This document shows, one piece after another, positions 52,481 through 62,464 of a stretch of DNA of 64,000 nt (within the stretch, counting starts at the first letter, position 1; the number at the start of each line of letters is the position of its first letter). This DNA is from Epibacterium sp. Ofav1-8 (lineage in GTDB: Bacteria > Pseudomonadota > Alphaproteobacteria > Rhodobacterales > Rhodobacteraceae), in NCBI RefSeq assembly GCF_022348185.1, contig NZ_JAKRFD010000006.1:62001-126000 (forward strand), in the 5' to 3' direction. The position numbers and the translations under genes were made by a program. Below the pieces are notes generated by a model. That model was given only the letters and a program-made list of their open reading frames with translations. It was not told the origin of the DNA and did not search any database.

Positions 52481-54547
52481 ATGTATCGCTTGTTGGACTG
52501 CATCACGCAGGAACACAACTATGGTCTTGTCGCCGTTGCAGCCCTGATCTGCGTTGTCGGGTCCGTGCTTTCCACGCATATGTCCGCTCGGCTGACCGAA
52601 TGGCGGGGCAAGCGACGGCTTGTGCAGTTGCCGCTGGCGGGGCTGATCACCGGCGCCACGATCTGGTCCACGCATTTCATTGCCATGCTGGCCTATGAAC
52701 CCGGCTATGATCACGGATACGAGCCTGTGATGACGGGGGTGTCGCTGGTGGTCGGCGTGCTTGGCGCGTTTGCCGCCAACGCCGGGCTTGCCTTTGCCCG
52801 GGGGGCCTCCGCACCGATCATGGCCGGGGCGATCTTTGGCATGACGGTATCTGCGATGCACTACACCGGGATGAGTGCCTATTTGCTGCCGGGAAACATT
52901 ATCTGGCACATCGGGACAGTGACCGCGTCCGTCGGCATCGGCGCGGGCCTCGGGGCGCTGAGTTATGGCCTGATCGCACGTCGTAGCGGTGGTCTTGGCG
53001 GCCGCGCGTGGCCGGCGCTGGTCATGGTGCTGGCGATCTGTCTGATGCATTTTACCGGCATGAGCGCGATCGATGTCCGGCTGGACTCTGCGGTCGTGGT
53101 GCCGCCACAGACGATTTCCGACACGGCCATGGCGATGCTGATCTTTGCGGTGACTGCCATCATCCTGCTGATTGCCATCGCCTCGGCCAGTATCGAGGTC
53201 AATCTGGAGGGGGAGACACGGACCCAGCTCGATCATGCGGCGCAGCATGATCCGCTGACCGGCATGCCCAATCGCATGTGGCTGACCCGCAGGCTGGATG
53301 CGCTGAAGCTCCGCCTGCAGGAGAACGAAACAACCCGCGTCGCGGTCCTGACCGTGGACCTCAACCTCTTTAAGGAGGTGAATGATGTCTATGGCCATGC
53401 CGTCGGCGATGCGGTGCTGACTCGCGTGGCCCTGCGTCTGATCTCGCAGCAGGGAGAGGATGAATATGTCACCCGCGTCGGCGGCGACGAGTTTGTCGCC
53501 ATCAAGGAGGGATTTCGCCGTATCGAGGAAGTGCTGAGCTTTGCCGAGCGGTTGCACGCAGCGATTGTCGAACCCATTGACCTCGAAGAAGTGTCTCTGC
53601 GTGTCGGCGCCGCCATCGGCGTCGCAACCACGCTGGAGGATGGGCGCGATCCGTCGGAACTGCTGCACAAGTCAGACGTGGCGATGTACCGCGCGAAATC
53701 GGAACCGGACGCGTCGATTTGCCTGTTCAACGAGGAGATGGACCGTCGCAGCCGTGACAGGACGCAGATGGTGCATGACTTGCGTCTGGCGCTTCAGCGT
53801 GACGAGTTCGAACTGGTCTATCAGTTGCAAAATGCGCTTGATACGCTGGCGCCGGTGGGGTTCGAGGTCCTGTTGCGATGGAACCACCCGACGCGGGGCC
53901 GTGTGTCCCCGGTTGAGTTTATCCCGGTGGCCGAGGAAACGGGGCTCATTCGCGAAATCGGGCAATGGGTGCTGCGGGAAGCCTGCCGCGAGGCTGCCGG
54001 ATGGGACCGCCCCTATAGCGTTGCCGTCAATGTTGCGCCGCAGCAGCTGGTCCAGCCGTCCTTTGTCGAGGATGTCATGGATATCCTGATGGCGACCGGG
54101 CTTTCACCGGACCGGCTGGAACTGGAAATCACCGAAGCCAGTATTATCGACGATCAGGCGCATACGCTGAAGGTGATGCACAAGCTCAAGTCGGTCGGGA
54201 TTCGCATTGCGATGGATGATTTTGGCACCGGCTATTCCTCGCTTGCCACGCTTCAGGCCTTTCCCTTCGACAAGATCAAGATCGACCGGAGTTTCGTGCG
54301 CGATGTGCATAAGGATGCGCAACGCGCCGCCATCGTCCGTTCGACGCTGCTGCTGGGGGCGGCGCTGGACATTCCCGTGCTGGCCGAGGGGGTCGAAGTG
54401 GAGGACGAGCTGCGATTCCTGCGCGGTGAAAGCTGCGCGTCGGTCCAGGGGTATTATTTCGGCATGCCGATGAACCGGGACAACATGCGTCTGATCGCGT
54501 GCGCAGACGAGGCCGACGGGGAGAGCGGCGCCACAAGCGTGGCCTGA
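52481..54547 (+). CDS. membrane-bound diguanylate cyclase/phosphodiesterase with MHYT sensor
   Basis: A 688-residue c-di-GMP enzyme. The N-terminal 230 residues hold an MHYT domain with about seven helices and the motifs HFIAMLAY, MHYTGMSAYLLP and MHFTGMSAID, thought to bind copper and sense oxygen, CO or NO. The GGDEF domain keeps RVGGDEFVA near residue 332. The EAL domain has EVLLRWNHP in place of EALLRW near residue 460, but keeps ELEITEASI, AMDDFGTGYSSL and DKIKIDRSFV. Both activities are therefore possible. AAGGATT precedes the ATG. Confidence 0.92.
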   Translation: MYRLLDCITQEHNYGLVAVAALICVVGSVLSTHMSARLTEWRGKRRLVQLPLAGLITGATIWSTHFIAMLAYEPGYDHGYEPVMTGVSLVVGVLGAFAANAGLAFARGASAPIMAGAIFGMTVSAMHYTGMSAYLLPGNIIWHIGTVTASVGIGAGLGALSYGLIARRSGGLGGRAWPALVMVLAICLMHFTGMSAIDVRLDSAVVVPPQTISDTAMAMLIFAVTAIILLIAIASASIEVNLEGETRTQLDHAAQHDPLTGMPNRMWLTRRLDALKLRLQENETTRVAVLTVDLNLFKEVNDVYGHAVGDAVLTRVALRLISQQGEDEYVTRVGGDEFVAIKEGFRRIEEVLSFAERLHAAIVEPIDLEEVSLRVGAAIGVATTLEDGRDPSELLHKSDVAMYRAKSEPDASICLFNEEMDRRSRDRTQMVHDLRLALQRDEFELVYQLQNALDTLAPVGFEVLLRWNHPTRGRVSPVEFIPVAEETGLIREIGQWVLREACREAAGWDRPYSVAVNVAPQQLVQPSFVEDVMDILMATGLSPDRLELEITEASIIDDQAHTLKVMHKLKSVGIRIAMDDFGTGYSSLATLQAFPFDKIKIDRSFVRDVHKDAQRAAIVRSTLLLGAALDIPVLAEGVEVEDELRFLRGESCASVQGYYFGMPMNRDNMRLIACADEADGESGATSVA

Positions 54548-54609
54548 CCCGGCCATCGGGGGGCATCGCTACAGTGCGATGCGGTGCCCCGACTGGCCAG
54601 CGCCAGTGC

Positions 54610-55440
54610 TCAGCGCTTGCGATCCGCAGGGTATACGCCGAGAATCTCGACGTTGGTGGTGAAATAGGCCAGTTCATCCATCGCGAGACGCACATTGTCA
54701 TCTTCCGGGTGGCCGTCGATATCCGCATAGAACTGCGTCGCGGTGAAAGAGCCGTTGACCATGTAGCTCTCCAGCTTGGTCATGTTGACGCCATTGGTGG
54801 CAAAGCCCCCCATCGCCTTGTAAAGCGCGGCGGGGATATTGCGCACCTGAAAGACAAAGCTGGTGATCATGCCGTTGTCGCCGCGTCTGCTCAGATCCGG
54901 TTCGCGTGCCATGGTCAGAAAACGGGTGGTGTTGTTGCCCTGATCCTCGATGTGGCGCGCCAGCGTGTTCAGCCCGTAGATCTCGCCTGCCAGTTCCGAG
55001 GCCAGGGCCGCGTGCGTGATGTCGCCGCGTTCGGCGACTTCGCGCGCAGCGCGGGCATTGTCGGGGCTGACGCGGCCCCGGATGTCATGCGTGCGCAGGA
55101 AGCTGGCGCATTGCGGCAGCAGCACCAGATGCGAATGGGCCTCTTTCACATCTGCAAGCGTCGCGCCCGGCACCGCCAGCAGGTTGATATGCACCCGGAC
55201 AAAGGCCTCGTCGATAATCTTCAGCCCGGAATGGGGCAGCAGCCGGTGAATATCGGCCACCCGCCCATAGGTCGTGTTCTCCACCGGCAGCATCGCAAGC
55301 TCCGCTGCGCCGGACCGGACCGCCTCGATCGCATCCTCAAAACCGCGGCAGGGCAGCACCTCCATATCGGGGCGCTTGTTGCGGCACGCCTCATGGCTGT
55401 AGGAGCCGAGTTCGCCCTGGATTGCGATTTTTTGGGTCAT
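54610..55440 (-). CDS. pheA: prephenate dehydratase
   Basis: A 276-residue stand-alone enzyme making phenylpyruvate from prephenate in phenylalanine synthesis. The dehydratase domain has IQGELGSYSHEACRN, LPVENTTYGRVADIHRLL and the catalytic QGNNTTRFLTM motif. Residues 195-270 form an ACT domain (TSFVFQVRNIPAALYKAMGGFATNGVNMTKLESYM), including ESYM, for feedback by phenylalanine. There is no chorismate mutase domain, unlike E. coli PheA. It is divergent from the cytochrome c gene. Confidence 0.94.
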   Translation of the reverse strand: MTQKIAIQGELGSYSHEACRNKRPDMEVLPCRGFEDAIEAVRSGAAELAMLPVENTTYGRVADIHRLLPHSGLKIIDEAFVRVHINLLAVPGATLADVKEAHSHLVLLPQCASFLRTHDIRGRVSPDNARAAREVAERGDITHAALASELAGEIYGLNTLARHIEDQGNNTTRFLTMAREPDLSRRGDNGMITSFVFQVRNIPAALYKAMGGFATNGVNMTKLESYMVNGSFTATQFYADIDGHPEDDNVRLAMDELAYFTTNVEILGVYPADRKR

Positions 55441-55560
55441 AGCTGCGTCATCTTTGCAAAAACTTGGGGAAATGGTCGTTTAGTCGCGGTGTCTATACCT
55501 TGCCAGTTGATAGGGGAAGCCTTAGACAGCCTGCAAGACAGCTGAAATGGACTCGCTATC

Positions 55561-56061
55561 ATGTTTGACACGATGACACTCACCAAAGCGACCGCAGGTT
55601 TCTGCGGTGCGTTCCTTGTTTTCCTTCTGGGCAAATGGGTTGCTGAGGAACTTTACCATGTCGATGCACACGGCGAAGCGTCCTATGTCATCGAAGTGGC
55701 CGACGCCGGTGGCGCAAGCGATGAGCCCGAGGTGGATTTTGCCACGTTGATGGCTGAGGCCGACGTGGACAAAGGCGCCAAGGTCTTCCGCAAGTGTACC
55801 GCCTGCCACAAGGTTGATGGGACCGATGCAACCGGCCCCCATCTCGATGGCGTGGTTGGTCGCGATATCGCGTCGGTGGGTGGCTTCGGCTACTCCGGCG
55901 CGCTGGCTGCGCTCGAAGGCGCGTGGACACCGGAGGAGTTGAACGAATTCCTCACCAAACCCTCTGCCTATGCCTCCGGCACCACCATGTCGTTTGCGGG
56001 TCTGAAAAAGGTCGATGATCGCGTGGACCTGATTGCCTATCTGGAAAGCCTCGGCAACTGA
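55561..56061 (+). CDS. membrane-anchored class I cytochrome c (CycM/c552-like)
   Basis: A 166-residue cytochrome. An uncleaved N-terminal helix (about 8-27, TKATAGFCGAFLVFLLGKWV) anchors it, followed by an acidic linker. The haem site is CTACH at 79-83 and the likely distal ligand is Met143 in GTTMSFAGLKK. It resembles CycM/c552 of Paracoccus and Bradyrhizobium, which passes electrons from the bc1 complex to the aa3 oxidase on the periplasmic side. The start could also be the second ATG (55573). A strong terminator follows. Confidence 0.9.
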   Translation: MFDTMTLTKATAGFCGAFLVFLLGKWVAEELYHVDAHGEASYVIEVADAGGASDEPEVDFATLMAEADVDKGAKVFRKCTACHKVDGTDATGPHLDGVVGRDIASVGGFGYSGALAALEGAWTPEELNEFLTKPSAYASGTTMSFAGLKKVDDRVDLIAYLESLGN

Positions 56062-56114
56062 TCGGCTCAGCCCACTGATCGGCCCAGTCCCCCGATCATT
56101 TCCGGACCATTCAC

Positions 56115-56144
56115 AAAGGGCCGCAGCCTGCGCTGCGGCCCTTT
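56115..56144 (+). terminator. terminator of the cytochrome c gene
   Basis: AAAGGGCCGCAG, a 6-base loop and CTGCGGCCCTTT form a perfect 12-base-pair stem ending in TTT, 54 bases after the cytochrome stop. Confidence 0.85.
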
Positions 56145-56169
56145 GGCATATGTGGTGCTGTCCTGCGAT

Positions 56170-56197
56170 CATCCAGCATCCAGCATCCAGCATCCAG
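56170..56197 (+). repeat. four tandem copies of a 7-base unit
   Basis: CATCCAG is repeated four times without change (28 bases), in the gap between the cytochrome c terminator and yejA. It is non-coding, and the copy number may vary between strains. The 347-base gap also holds a possible promoter for yejA (TTGAAA at 56294, TTTAGC at 56316). Confidence 0.8.
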
Positions 56198-56408
56198 CGC
56201 CCTGATTTTGTACTTTTGCCCGGCGTGGGGCGCTCCGGCCCCCCGGATCGGCGGGGATCGGTTGTCAATTCGGCGCGAGGCGGCAATCTCGGCTTGAAAA
56301 CAACAGGCTCCGACATTTAGCTTCGAAGGCAGCAGAAAAAGACACCGGTGACCGCCCGACAGAGGCGCGGCGGTTCGGGATTGTGTCGGATAAGAAGGGT
56401 TTAGGCAG

Positions 56409-58349
56409 ATGACGAACAGACGCACGCGTGTGATGGCAAAGGTGGCTGCAATTTCCCCCATCGTGTCCAGGCCCAGATCCTTTGCCAGCGCCATGCTGTT
56501 GTCCTCCGCCGCTCTGCTGGCCTCGGTTCTCGCTGCGCAGGGCGCAGAGGACGGTAATGTGACCACGAGCCACGGATATTCCTTCTATGGGAATCTGGAC
56601 TACCCGGCTGATTTCGAGCACTTCGATTACGTGAACCCGGATGCGCCCAAGGGAGGGGAGTTGTCCGTGCCCTTCATCGGCACGCTGGACAGTATGAACC
56701 CCTACTCCGGCAAGGGGCGCGCACATGCCTTTTCCGTCTACCCCTACGAAAGCCTGCTTGCGGATGCCGCGCCTGCGGACAAATATGGCCAGTCCTACTG
56801 CCTGCTGTGCAAAACCGTGGAATATCCGGAAGACAAGAGCTGGGTCATTTTCCATATGCGGCCGGAAGCACGGTTCTCTGATGGCACTCCGGTTACGGCG
56901 CATGACATCGCGTTCAGCCACAATCTGCTGCTGGACCAGGGGTTGCAGTCCTATGCCGATTTTGTGCGCAAGCTGATCCCCAAGGTCGAAGTCATCGATG
57001 ACCACACCATCAAATTCTATTTTGCCGACGGCGTGTCCCGCCGCAGCCTGGTCGAACAGGTGGGCGGGGTGCCTGCCTGGTCGAAGAAATGGTTCGAAGA
57101 GACCGGTCAGAAACTCAACGAGAACTGGATCGAGGGGCCTCCGGGCTCTGGCCCCTATGTGATCGACGAAATTGATCTGTCGCGCCGCATCGTCCTGAAA
57201 CGCAATCCCGATTACTGGGGCAAGGACCTGCCCGTTAATCAGGGGCGGCATAACTTTGATGCGTTGCGGGTCGAGATCTTTGCCGATGACACCGCCGCCT
57301 TTGAGGCGTTCAAGGCGGGCGAGTACACGTTCCGTGCCGAGGGCGACAGCAAGAAATGGGCCAGCGGCTATGACTTCCCCAAGGTTGATAGCGGTGCTGT
57401 AAAGCTCGAAGAACTGCCCAATGGTGCACCGCCCGCGGCCTCCGGTATTGTGTTCAATCTGGCATCCCCCAAGCTTCAGGACCGCCGTGTCCGTGAGGCG
57501 CTGGCCTTGGCGTTCAATTTTGAGTGGTCCAATGAAAGCCTGCTCTATGGGTTGTTCGAACGTCGCGCGTCCTTCACCCAGAACTCGCCCTTGATGGCGA
57601 CGGGCACTCCCGAAGGTGCGGAGCGTGAATTCCTCGAAAGTCTCGGTGATCTGGTCCCGCCAGAGATGCTGAGCGAAGAGGTCTATGTTCCGGCAACATC
57701 TGATCCTGCCCGACTGTTTGATCGCCGTAACGCGCGCAAAGCTGCGGCAATGCTAGAAGAAGCAGGCTATGTTGTTGGCGACAACGGCAAGCGAGTGACG
57801 CCCGAGGGCGCACCGTTCGAACTGAATTTCCTGTTCTCCTCGTCCTCGTCACCTACCACGCGTGGCGTGATGGAGAATTTCGTTGATAACCTCGAAAATC
57901 TCGGCATTGCGGTTAATTTTGAGGTGGTCGACACTGCGCAATACACCAGCCGCGAGCGAGAACGGGACTATGATCTGGTCGTGGATAGCTACACGACCTT
58001 CCTTGGGACGGGTACGGGGCTGGAGCAGCGGTTCGGGTCTGAGGCCTCGACCTATTCGCTGTTTAACCCCGCTGGTCTGGCCTCGCCGCTGATTGATGCG
58101 ATCATCACAAAATCGCTGCGCGCGGAAACACGAGAGGAAGAAACGGCGATTATGACCGCGCTTGATCGTGCGTTGCGATACGAGTTCATCATGATCCCGC
58201 TGTGGTACAACCCGAACCATTGGGCGGCCTATTACGACCAATACGAACATCCGGCGGAAATCCCACCCTACAGCCTCGGGTATCTGGACTTCTGGTGGTA
58301 TAACGAGGACAAGGCCAAGGCGCTGCGCGATGCAGGCGCGCTGAGGTAA
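56409..58349 (+). CDS. yejA: ABC transporter peptide-binding protein (YejA-like)
   Basis: A 646-residue periplasmic solute-binding protein of family 5. A basic N-terminus and hydrophobic stretch ([18 protein letters not shown], about residues 30-46) form a signal peptide. The mature protein begins with the YejA-like [33 protein letters not shown], and it ends with [20 protein letters not shown]. It would deliver peptides (in E. coli, microcin C and related) to YejBE. The start used gives a long n-region; a later ATG (56440) is possible. It is followed after seven bases by yejB. Confidence 0.9.
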   Translation: MTNRRTRVMAKVAAISPIVSRPRSFASAMLLSSAALLASVLAAQGAEDGNVTTSHGYSFYGNLDYPADFEHFDYVNPDAPKGGELSVPFIGTLDSMNPYSGKGRAHAFSVYPYESLLADAAPADKYGQSYCLLCKTVEYPEDKSWVIFHMRPEARFSDGTPVTAHDIAFSHNLLLDQGLQSYADFVRKLIPKVEVIDDHTIKFYFADGVSRRSLVEQVGGVPAWSKKWFEETGQKLNENWIEGPPGSGPYVIDEIDLSRRIVLKRNPDYWGKDLPVNQGRHNFDALRVEIFADDTAAFEAFKAGEYTFRAEGDSKKWASGYDFPKVDSGAVKLEELPNGAPPAASGIVFNLASPKLQDRRVREALALAFNFEWSNESLLYGLFERRASFTQNSPLMATGTPEGAEREFLESLGDLVPPEMLSEEVYVPATSDPARLFDRRNARKAAAMLEEAGYVVGDNGKRVTPEGAPFELNFLFSSSSSPTTRGVMENFVDNLENLGIAVNFEVVDTAQYTSRERERDYDLVVDSYTTFLGTGTGLEQRFGSEASTYSLFNPAGLASPLIDAIITKSLRAETREEETAIMTALDRALRYEFIMIPLWYNPNHWAAYYDQYEHPAEIPPYSLGYLDFWWYNEDKAKALRDAGALR

Positions 58350-58356
58350 ATCCCCG

Positions 58357-59445
58357 ATGCTCAACTATATTCTACGGCGCCTCTTGCTGGTGATCCCGAC
58401 CCTGATCGGGATCATGGTGGTGAATTTCGCGCTGGTGCAATTTGTTCCCGGTGGGCCGGTCGAACAGATGATCGCCCGTCTTGAGGGCGGCGGCGACGTC
58501 TTTGGGGGCTTTGCCGGTGCCACAAACGATGGCGGCGCTGAAACCGTGGGCCAAGCCGAGAGCCAGTATGCCGGCGCGCGCGGCCTGCCGCCCGAGTTCA
58601 TCGAAGAGCTGGAGCGGGAGTTCGGCTTTGACAAACCGCCGCTGGAGCGGTTCCTCAACATGATGTGGAACTATATGCGGCTCGATTTTGGCGAGAGCTA
58701 CTTCCGCAACATAGGCGTGATCGATCTGGTGCTGGAGAAAATGCCGGTGTCAATCTCGCTTGGCCTGTGGTCAACGCTGATCGCCTATATGATCTCGATC
58801 CCGCTTGGGGTGAAGAAGGCGCTGCGCGATGGCAGCAGCTTTGACAGTTGGACCAGTGGCGTGATCATCGCGGCCTATGCAATCCCGGGCTTCTTGTTTG
58901 CGATCCTGTTGCTGGTGCTCTTGGCCGGGGGCTCATACTGGCAGATTTTCCCGCTGCGGGGTCTCACATCCGAGAATTGGGAAGAGCTGAGCCTTCTGGG
59001 CAAAATCGGCGACTATTTCTGGCACATCACTTTGCCGGTTGTGGCCTCGACCATATCCGCCTTTGCAACGCTCACACTGCTGACCAAGAACTCGTTTCTG
59101 GATGAGATTAAGAAACAGTATGTCATGACCGCGCGCGCCAAGGGGCTCACGGAGAACCGGGTGCTCTATGGGCATGTGTTCCGCAATGCGATGCTGATCG
59201 TGATCGCAGGGTTTCCGGGTGTGTTTATCTCGATCTTCTTCACCGGCAGCCTGATCATCGAGACGATCTTCTCGCTGGATGGACTGGGGCGGCTCGGGTT
59301 TGAGGCCGCAGTGGCACGCGACTACCCTATTGTTTTTGGAACACTTTTCATCTTCGGGCTGATGGGCCTAGTGGTGGGGATCTTGTCTGACATCATGTAT
59401 GTGCTGGTCGATCCGCGCATCGATTTTGAAAAGCGGGAGGGGTGA
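58357..59445 (+). CDS. yejB: ABC transporter permease (YejB-like)
   Basis: A 362-residue permease with the family start [34 protein letters not shown]. It has a long periplasmic insertion (about 40-120), six helices and the EAA loop [20 protein letters not shown] that contacts the ATPase. YejB-like proteins carry this large insertion, unlike DppB. Its ribosome-binding site overlaps the yejA stop (GAGGTAA). Confidence 0.93.
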   Translation: MLNYILRRLLLVIPTLIGIMVVNFALVQFVPGGPVEQMIARLEGGGDVFGGFAGATNDGGAETVGQAESQYAGARGLPPEFIEELEREFGFDKPPLERFLNMMWNYMRLDFGESYFRNIGVIDLVLEKMPVSISLGLWSTLIAYMISIPLGVKKALRDGSSFDSWTSGVIIAAYAIPGFLFAILLLVLLAGGSYWQIFPLRGLTSENWEELSLLGKIGDYFWHITLPVVASTISAFATLTLLTKNSFLDEIKKQYVMTARAKGLTENRVLYGHVFRNAMLIVIAGFPGVFISIFFTGSLIIETIFSLDGLGRLGFEAAVARDYPIVFGTLFIFGLMGLVVGILSDIMYVLVDPRIDFEKREG

Positions 59446-59449
59446 TCTG

Positions 59450-60556
59450 ATGGCACTGTCTCCTCTAAACCAACGCCGTTGGAATAACTTTAAGCGCAAC
59501 CGCCGGGCCCTCTGGTCGCTCAGGATCTTTTTGGTTCTGTTTGGCCTGTCGCTGTTTGCGGATGTGCTGGCCAACGACAAACCGATCCTCGTGAACTATC
59601 GTGGCGAGTATTTTACTCCGATCTGGAACTTCTATCCGGAGACCGCCTTTGGGGGAGATTTCCAGACCGAGGCCGTCTATCGCGACCCGGAAGTGAAATG
59701 CCTGATCGCGTCCGGCGGCAGTCTGGACTGTTTCGACGATCCGGATGGCATCATTGCCGAGATTGACGCGGGCACCTATGCGGGAGAGGATTTTGTCGAA
59801 GGCTGGTCGCTCTGGCCGCCGATCCCCTACAGTTTTGACACGCCAGTGGATCGCTCCGGGGCCGCGCCGCTGCCGCCCAACGGGCAGAACTGGTTGGGCA
59901 CCGATGACACCAAACGCGACGTGCTGGCGCGGGTCATCTATGGCTTCCGGCTTTCGATCGTCTTCACCCTCGTGGTTACGATCGCCGCAAGCCTGATCGG
60001 GATTGTCGCGGGCGCCGTGCAGGGGTTCTTTGGCGGCTGGATCGACTTGATCTTCCAGCGCGTGATCGAGATCTGGTCCGCAACGCCATCGCTTTATGTC
60101 ATCATCATCATGTTTGCCATCCTGGGGCGCAGTTTCTGGCTCCTGGTGTTTCTGATGATCCTGTTCAGCTGGACGGCGCTTGTGGGCGTGGTGCGCGCAG
60201 AGTTTCTACGGGCGCGCAACCTCGAATATGTACGCGCGGCCAAGGCGCTTGGCGTGGGCAACCTGACAATCATGTTCCGCCATATGCTGCCCAATGCGAT
60301 GGTGGCGACACTCACCATGCTGCCGTTCATCGTGACCGGCACCATCGGCACCTTGGCGAGCCTTGATTTCCTAGGCTTTGGCCTGCCCTCTTCAGCGCCA
60401 TCGCTGGGTGAGATGACCCTGCAAGCCAAACAGAACCTGCAAGCACCGTGGCTTGCCTTCACCGCCTTCTTTACCTTTGCAATCATGCTCTCGCTTCTGG
60501 TCTTCATCTTTGAAGGCGTGCGGGACGCGTTTGACCCGAGAAAGACCTTTTCATGA
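59450..60556 (+). CDS. yejE: ABC transporter permease (YejE-like)
   Basis: A 368-residue second permease. MALSPLNQRRWNNFKRNRRALWSLRIFLVLF is the YejE start, a periplasmic insertion (about 45-140) contains GNYRGEYF-like and CLIASGGSLDCFDDPDG segments, and the EAA loop reads RAAKALGVGNLTIMFRHMLPNAM. The ATG is at 59450, four bases after the yejB stop, with AGGGG just upstream. Its stop overlaps the start of a 21-residue ORF (ATGA). Confidence 0.93.
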   Translation: MALSPLNQRRWNNFKRNRRALWSLRIFLVLFGLSLFADVLANDKPILVNYRGEYFTPIWNFYPETAFGGDFQTEAVYRDPEVKCLIASGGSLDCFDDPDGIIAEIDAGTYAGEDFVEGWSLWPPIPYSFDTPVDRSGAAPLPPNGQNWLGTDDTKRDVLARVIYGFRLSIVFTLVVTIAASLIGIVAGAVQGFFGGWIDLIFQRVIEIWSATPSLYVIIIMFAILGRSFWLLVFLMILFSWTALVGVVRAEFLRARNLEYVRAAKALGVGNLTIMFRHMLPNAMVATLTMLPFIVTGTIGTLASLDFLGFGLPSSAPSLGEMTLQAKQNLQAPWLAFTAFFTFAIMLSLLVFIFEGVRDAFDPRKTFS

Positions 60557-60618
60557 GCCATGCAGACATGAGGATTGAAAAACGCGCGACCTCTCGCCGG
60601 GGCGGGTCGCACCAATGA
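60553..60618 (+). CDS. 21-residue ORF coupling yejE to yejF
   Basis: ATG at 60553 overlaps the yejE stop (ATGA), and the TGA at 60616-60618 overlaps the yejF start in the same way. The peptide reads MSHADMRIEKRATSRRGGSH plus Gln: basic and without hydrophobic parts. The double overlap would let ribosomes pass from yejE to yejF by reinitiation. Whether the peptide itself does anything is unknown; it may be only a spacer left by sequence change at the yejF 5' end. Confidence 0.3.
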   Translation: MSHADMRIEKRATSRRGGSHQ

Positions 60619-62216
60619 CGCAAGCCCCCATTCTTCAGGTCAAGGACCTTCGCGTTGCCTTTCGCCAAGACGGTCAGCTCACCGAGGCGGTGAAGGGCGT
60701 GTCCTTCGCGGTGTCGCGCGGCGAAACCGTTGCACTGGTGGGCGAGTCGGGGTCCGGCAAATCAGTCTCCGCACTGTCCACGGTTCAATTGCTCGGCGAC
60801 AGCGCACAGGTCTCCGGCTCCGTCACCTATGATGGGCAGGAAATGATCGGCGCGGATGAGCGCACCCTGCGACGGGTGCGCGGCAATGATATCTCCTTCA
60901 TCTTCCAAGAGCCGATGACCTCGCTCAACCCGTTGCACACCATTGAAAAACAGCTGGGCGAGGCGCTTGCGCTGCATCAGGGCGTGATGGGCGAAGACGC
61001 GCGCGGGCGCATTCTGGACCTGTTGAACAAGGTCGGTATCCGCGACGCCGAAACCCGACTTGGCGCCTACCCACATCAGCTCTCGGGTGGGCAACGTCAG
61101 CGGGTGATGATCGCGATGGCGCTTGCCAATAAACCAGACGTGCTGATTGCGGACGAGCCCACCACGGCGCTTGATGTGACCATTCAGGCGCAGATCCTCG
61201 ACCTTCTTGCGGATCTGAAATCAAGCGAAGGCATGGGGCTTTTGTTTATCACCCATGATCTGTCGATCGTGCGCCGCATCGCTGATCGGGTCTGCGTGAT
61301 GAAATCCGGTGAGATCGTCGAAGAAGGCCCCACGGCGGAGCTGTTTTCTGCTCCTAAACATCCCTATACGCAGAAACTGCTGGCCGCCGAGCCGTCCGGC
61401 AGGCCAGGGCCGGTCCCTGAGAATGCGGAGGAGCTTGTCGCGGCAAACGACCTCAAGGTGTGGTTCCCGATCCAGCGCGGCCTGCTCAAACGTACGGTTG
61501 GCCATGTGAAGGCCGTGAACCCGATGTCGCTTTCGGTGCGCGCCGGTGAAACCCTCGGCATCGTCGGGGAATCCGGTTCTGGCAAAACCACGATGGCGCT
61601 GGCGATCATGCGTCTGATCGCCTCCGAGGGCGAAGTGCGTTTTCAGGGTCAGGACCTGCGCAAGTGGTCGACGCGTGAGTTGCGCCGCCTGCGCAAGGAC
61701 ATGCAGATCGTATTTCAGGACCCCTTTGGCTCGCTGTCGCCGCGGATGACCTGTCAGCAGATCATTGCCGAAGGCCTGGCCATCCACGAGGTCGACCAGC
61801 ACCGCAAACCACGCGAACTGGTGGCGGAGGTGATGGAGGAGGTCGGCCTCGACCCCGCCGCAATGGATCGCTACCCGCATGAGTTTTCCGGCGGACAACG
61901 CCAGCGTATAGCGATTGCCCGCGCCATGGTACTGCGCCCGAAACTGGTGGTGCTGGACGAGCCCACATCGGCGCTTGATATGACGGTTCAAGTGCAGATC
62001 GTTGATTTGCTGCGCGACCTGCAGGCCCGCTACGGGCTGGCCTATCTCTTCATCAGCCACGATCTCAATGTCGTACGCGCCATGTCGCATGAGATCCTGG
62101 TGATGAAGGCGGGCGACATCGTCGAACATGGCGCCGCGGATGAGGTGTTTACCAAGCCGAAACAGGACTACACGCGACATCTACTCTCCGCCGTCACATT
62201 GGACGGTCACCCGTAG
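60615..62216 (+). CDS. yejF: ABC transporter double ATP-binding protein (YejF-like)
   Basis: A 533-residue protein with two ATPase domains in tandem. The first has GESGSGKSVSALS, LSGGQRQRVMIAMALANKPDVLIADEPTTALDVT and THDLSIVRR. The second has GESGSGKTTMALAIMR, FSGGQRQRIAIARAMVLRPKLVVLDEPTSALDMT and SHDLNVVRA. Each has the oligopeptide-transporter C-terminal extension (PYTQKLLAAEP; DYTRHLLSAV). It drives peptide uptake through YejBE. All Walker A, signature and Walker B residues are intact. Confidence 0.93.
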   Translation: MTQAPILQVKDLRVAFRQDGQLTEAVKGVSFAVSRGETVALVGESGSGKSVSALSTVQLLGDSAQVSGSVTYDGQEMIGADERTLRRVRGNDISFIFQEPMTSLNPLHTIEKQLGEALALHQGVMGEDARGRILDLLNKVGIRDAETRLGAYPHQLSGGQRQRVMIAMALANKPDVLIADEPTTALDVTIQAQILDLLADLKSSEGMGLLFITHDLSIVRRIADRVCVMKSGEIVEEGPTAELFSAPKHPYTQKLLAAEPSGRPGPVPENAEELVAANDLKVWFPIQRGLLKRTVGHVKAVNPMSLSVRAGETLGIVGESGSGKTTMALAIMRLIASEGEVRFQGQDLRKWSTRELRRLRKDMQIVFQDPFGSLSPRMTCQQIIAEGLAIHEVDQHRKPRELVAEVMEEVGLDPAAMDRYPHEFSGGQRQRIAIARAMVLRPKLVVLDEPTSALDMTVQVQIVDLLRDLQARYGLAYLFISHDLNVVRAMSHEILVMKAGDIVEHGAADEVFTKPKQDYTRHLLSAVTLDGHP

Positions 62217-62464
62217 GCTCAGGACTCAAAGCAGAAAATAACAAGCGCTACGAGTGCGATGGCGGAGGAGAGAGTTTTTGGGGCACCGGTAGTATCTGGT
62301 TGCGACACGTCGTCGATCTTAGAGCCGGTCAAGCATTATCCCGGTGTGTTTGCGGTGTTTGTAGCGACGCTTGTGATGCTTTAGCGATGTTTTGCGCTCC
62401 TTCCGGCCGGGGGAGCAGGCGCGTGTCCCTCTATTTTGCAGGGCTTCGCGGAACTAGTCGGCGT
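62217..62464. other. intergenic region between yejF and the IS5 remnant
   Basis: This stretch of 248 bases holds no recognisable gene. A hydrophobic 29-codon frame on the minus strand (62219-62308, GTG start) lacks a ribosome-binding site. The later part may be older insertion debris. Confidence 0.4.

Noticed and set aside
52478-53668. A 396-codon minus-strand frame
   Set aside because: Antisense to the MHYT-GGDEF gene, rich in His/Gln/Arg, as expected of a shadow.
62219-62308. A 29-residue hydrophobic frame on the minus strand, possible small membrane protein
   Set aside because: GTG start without a ribosome-binding site and no support for conservation.
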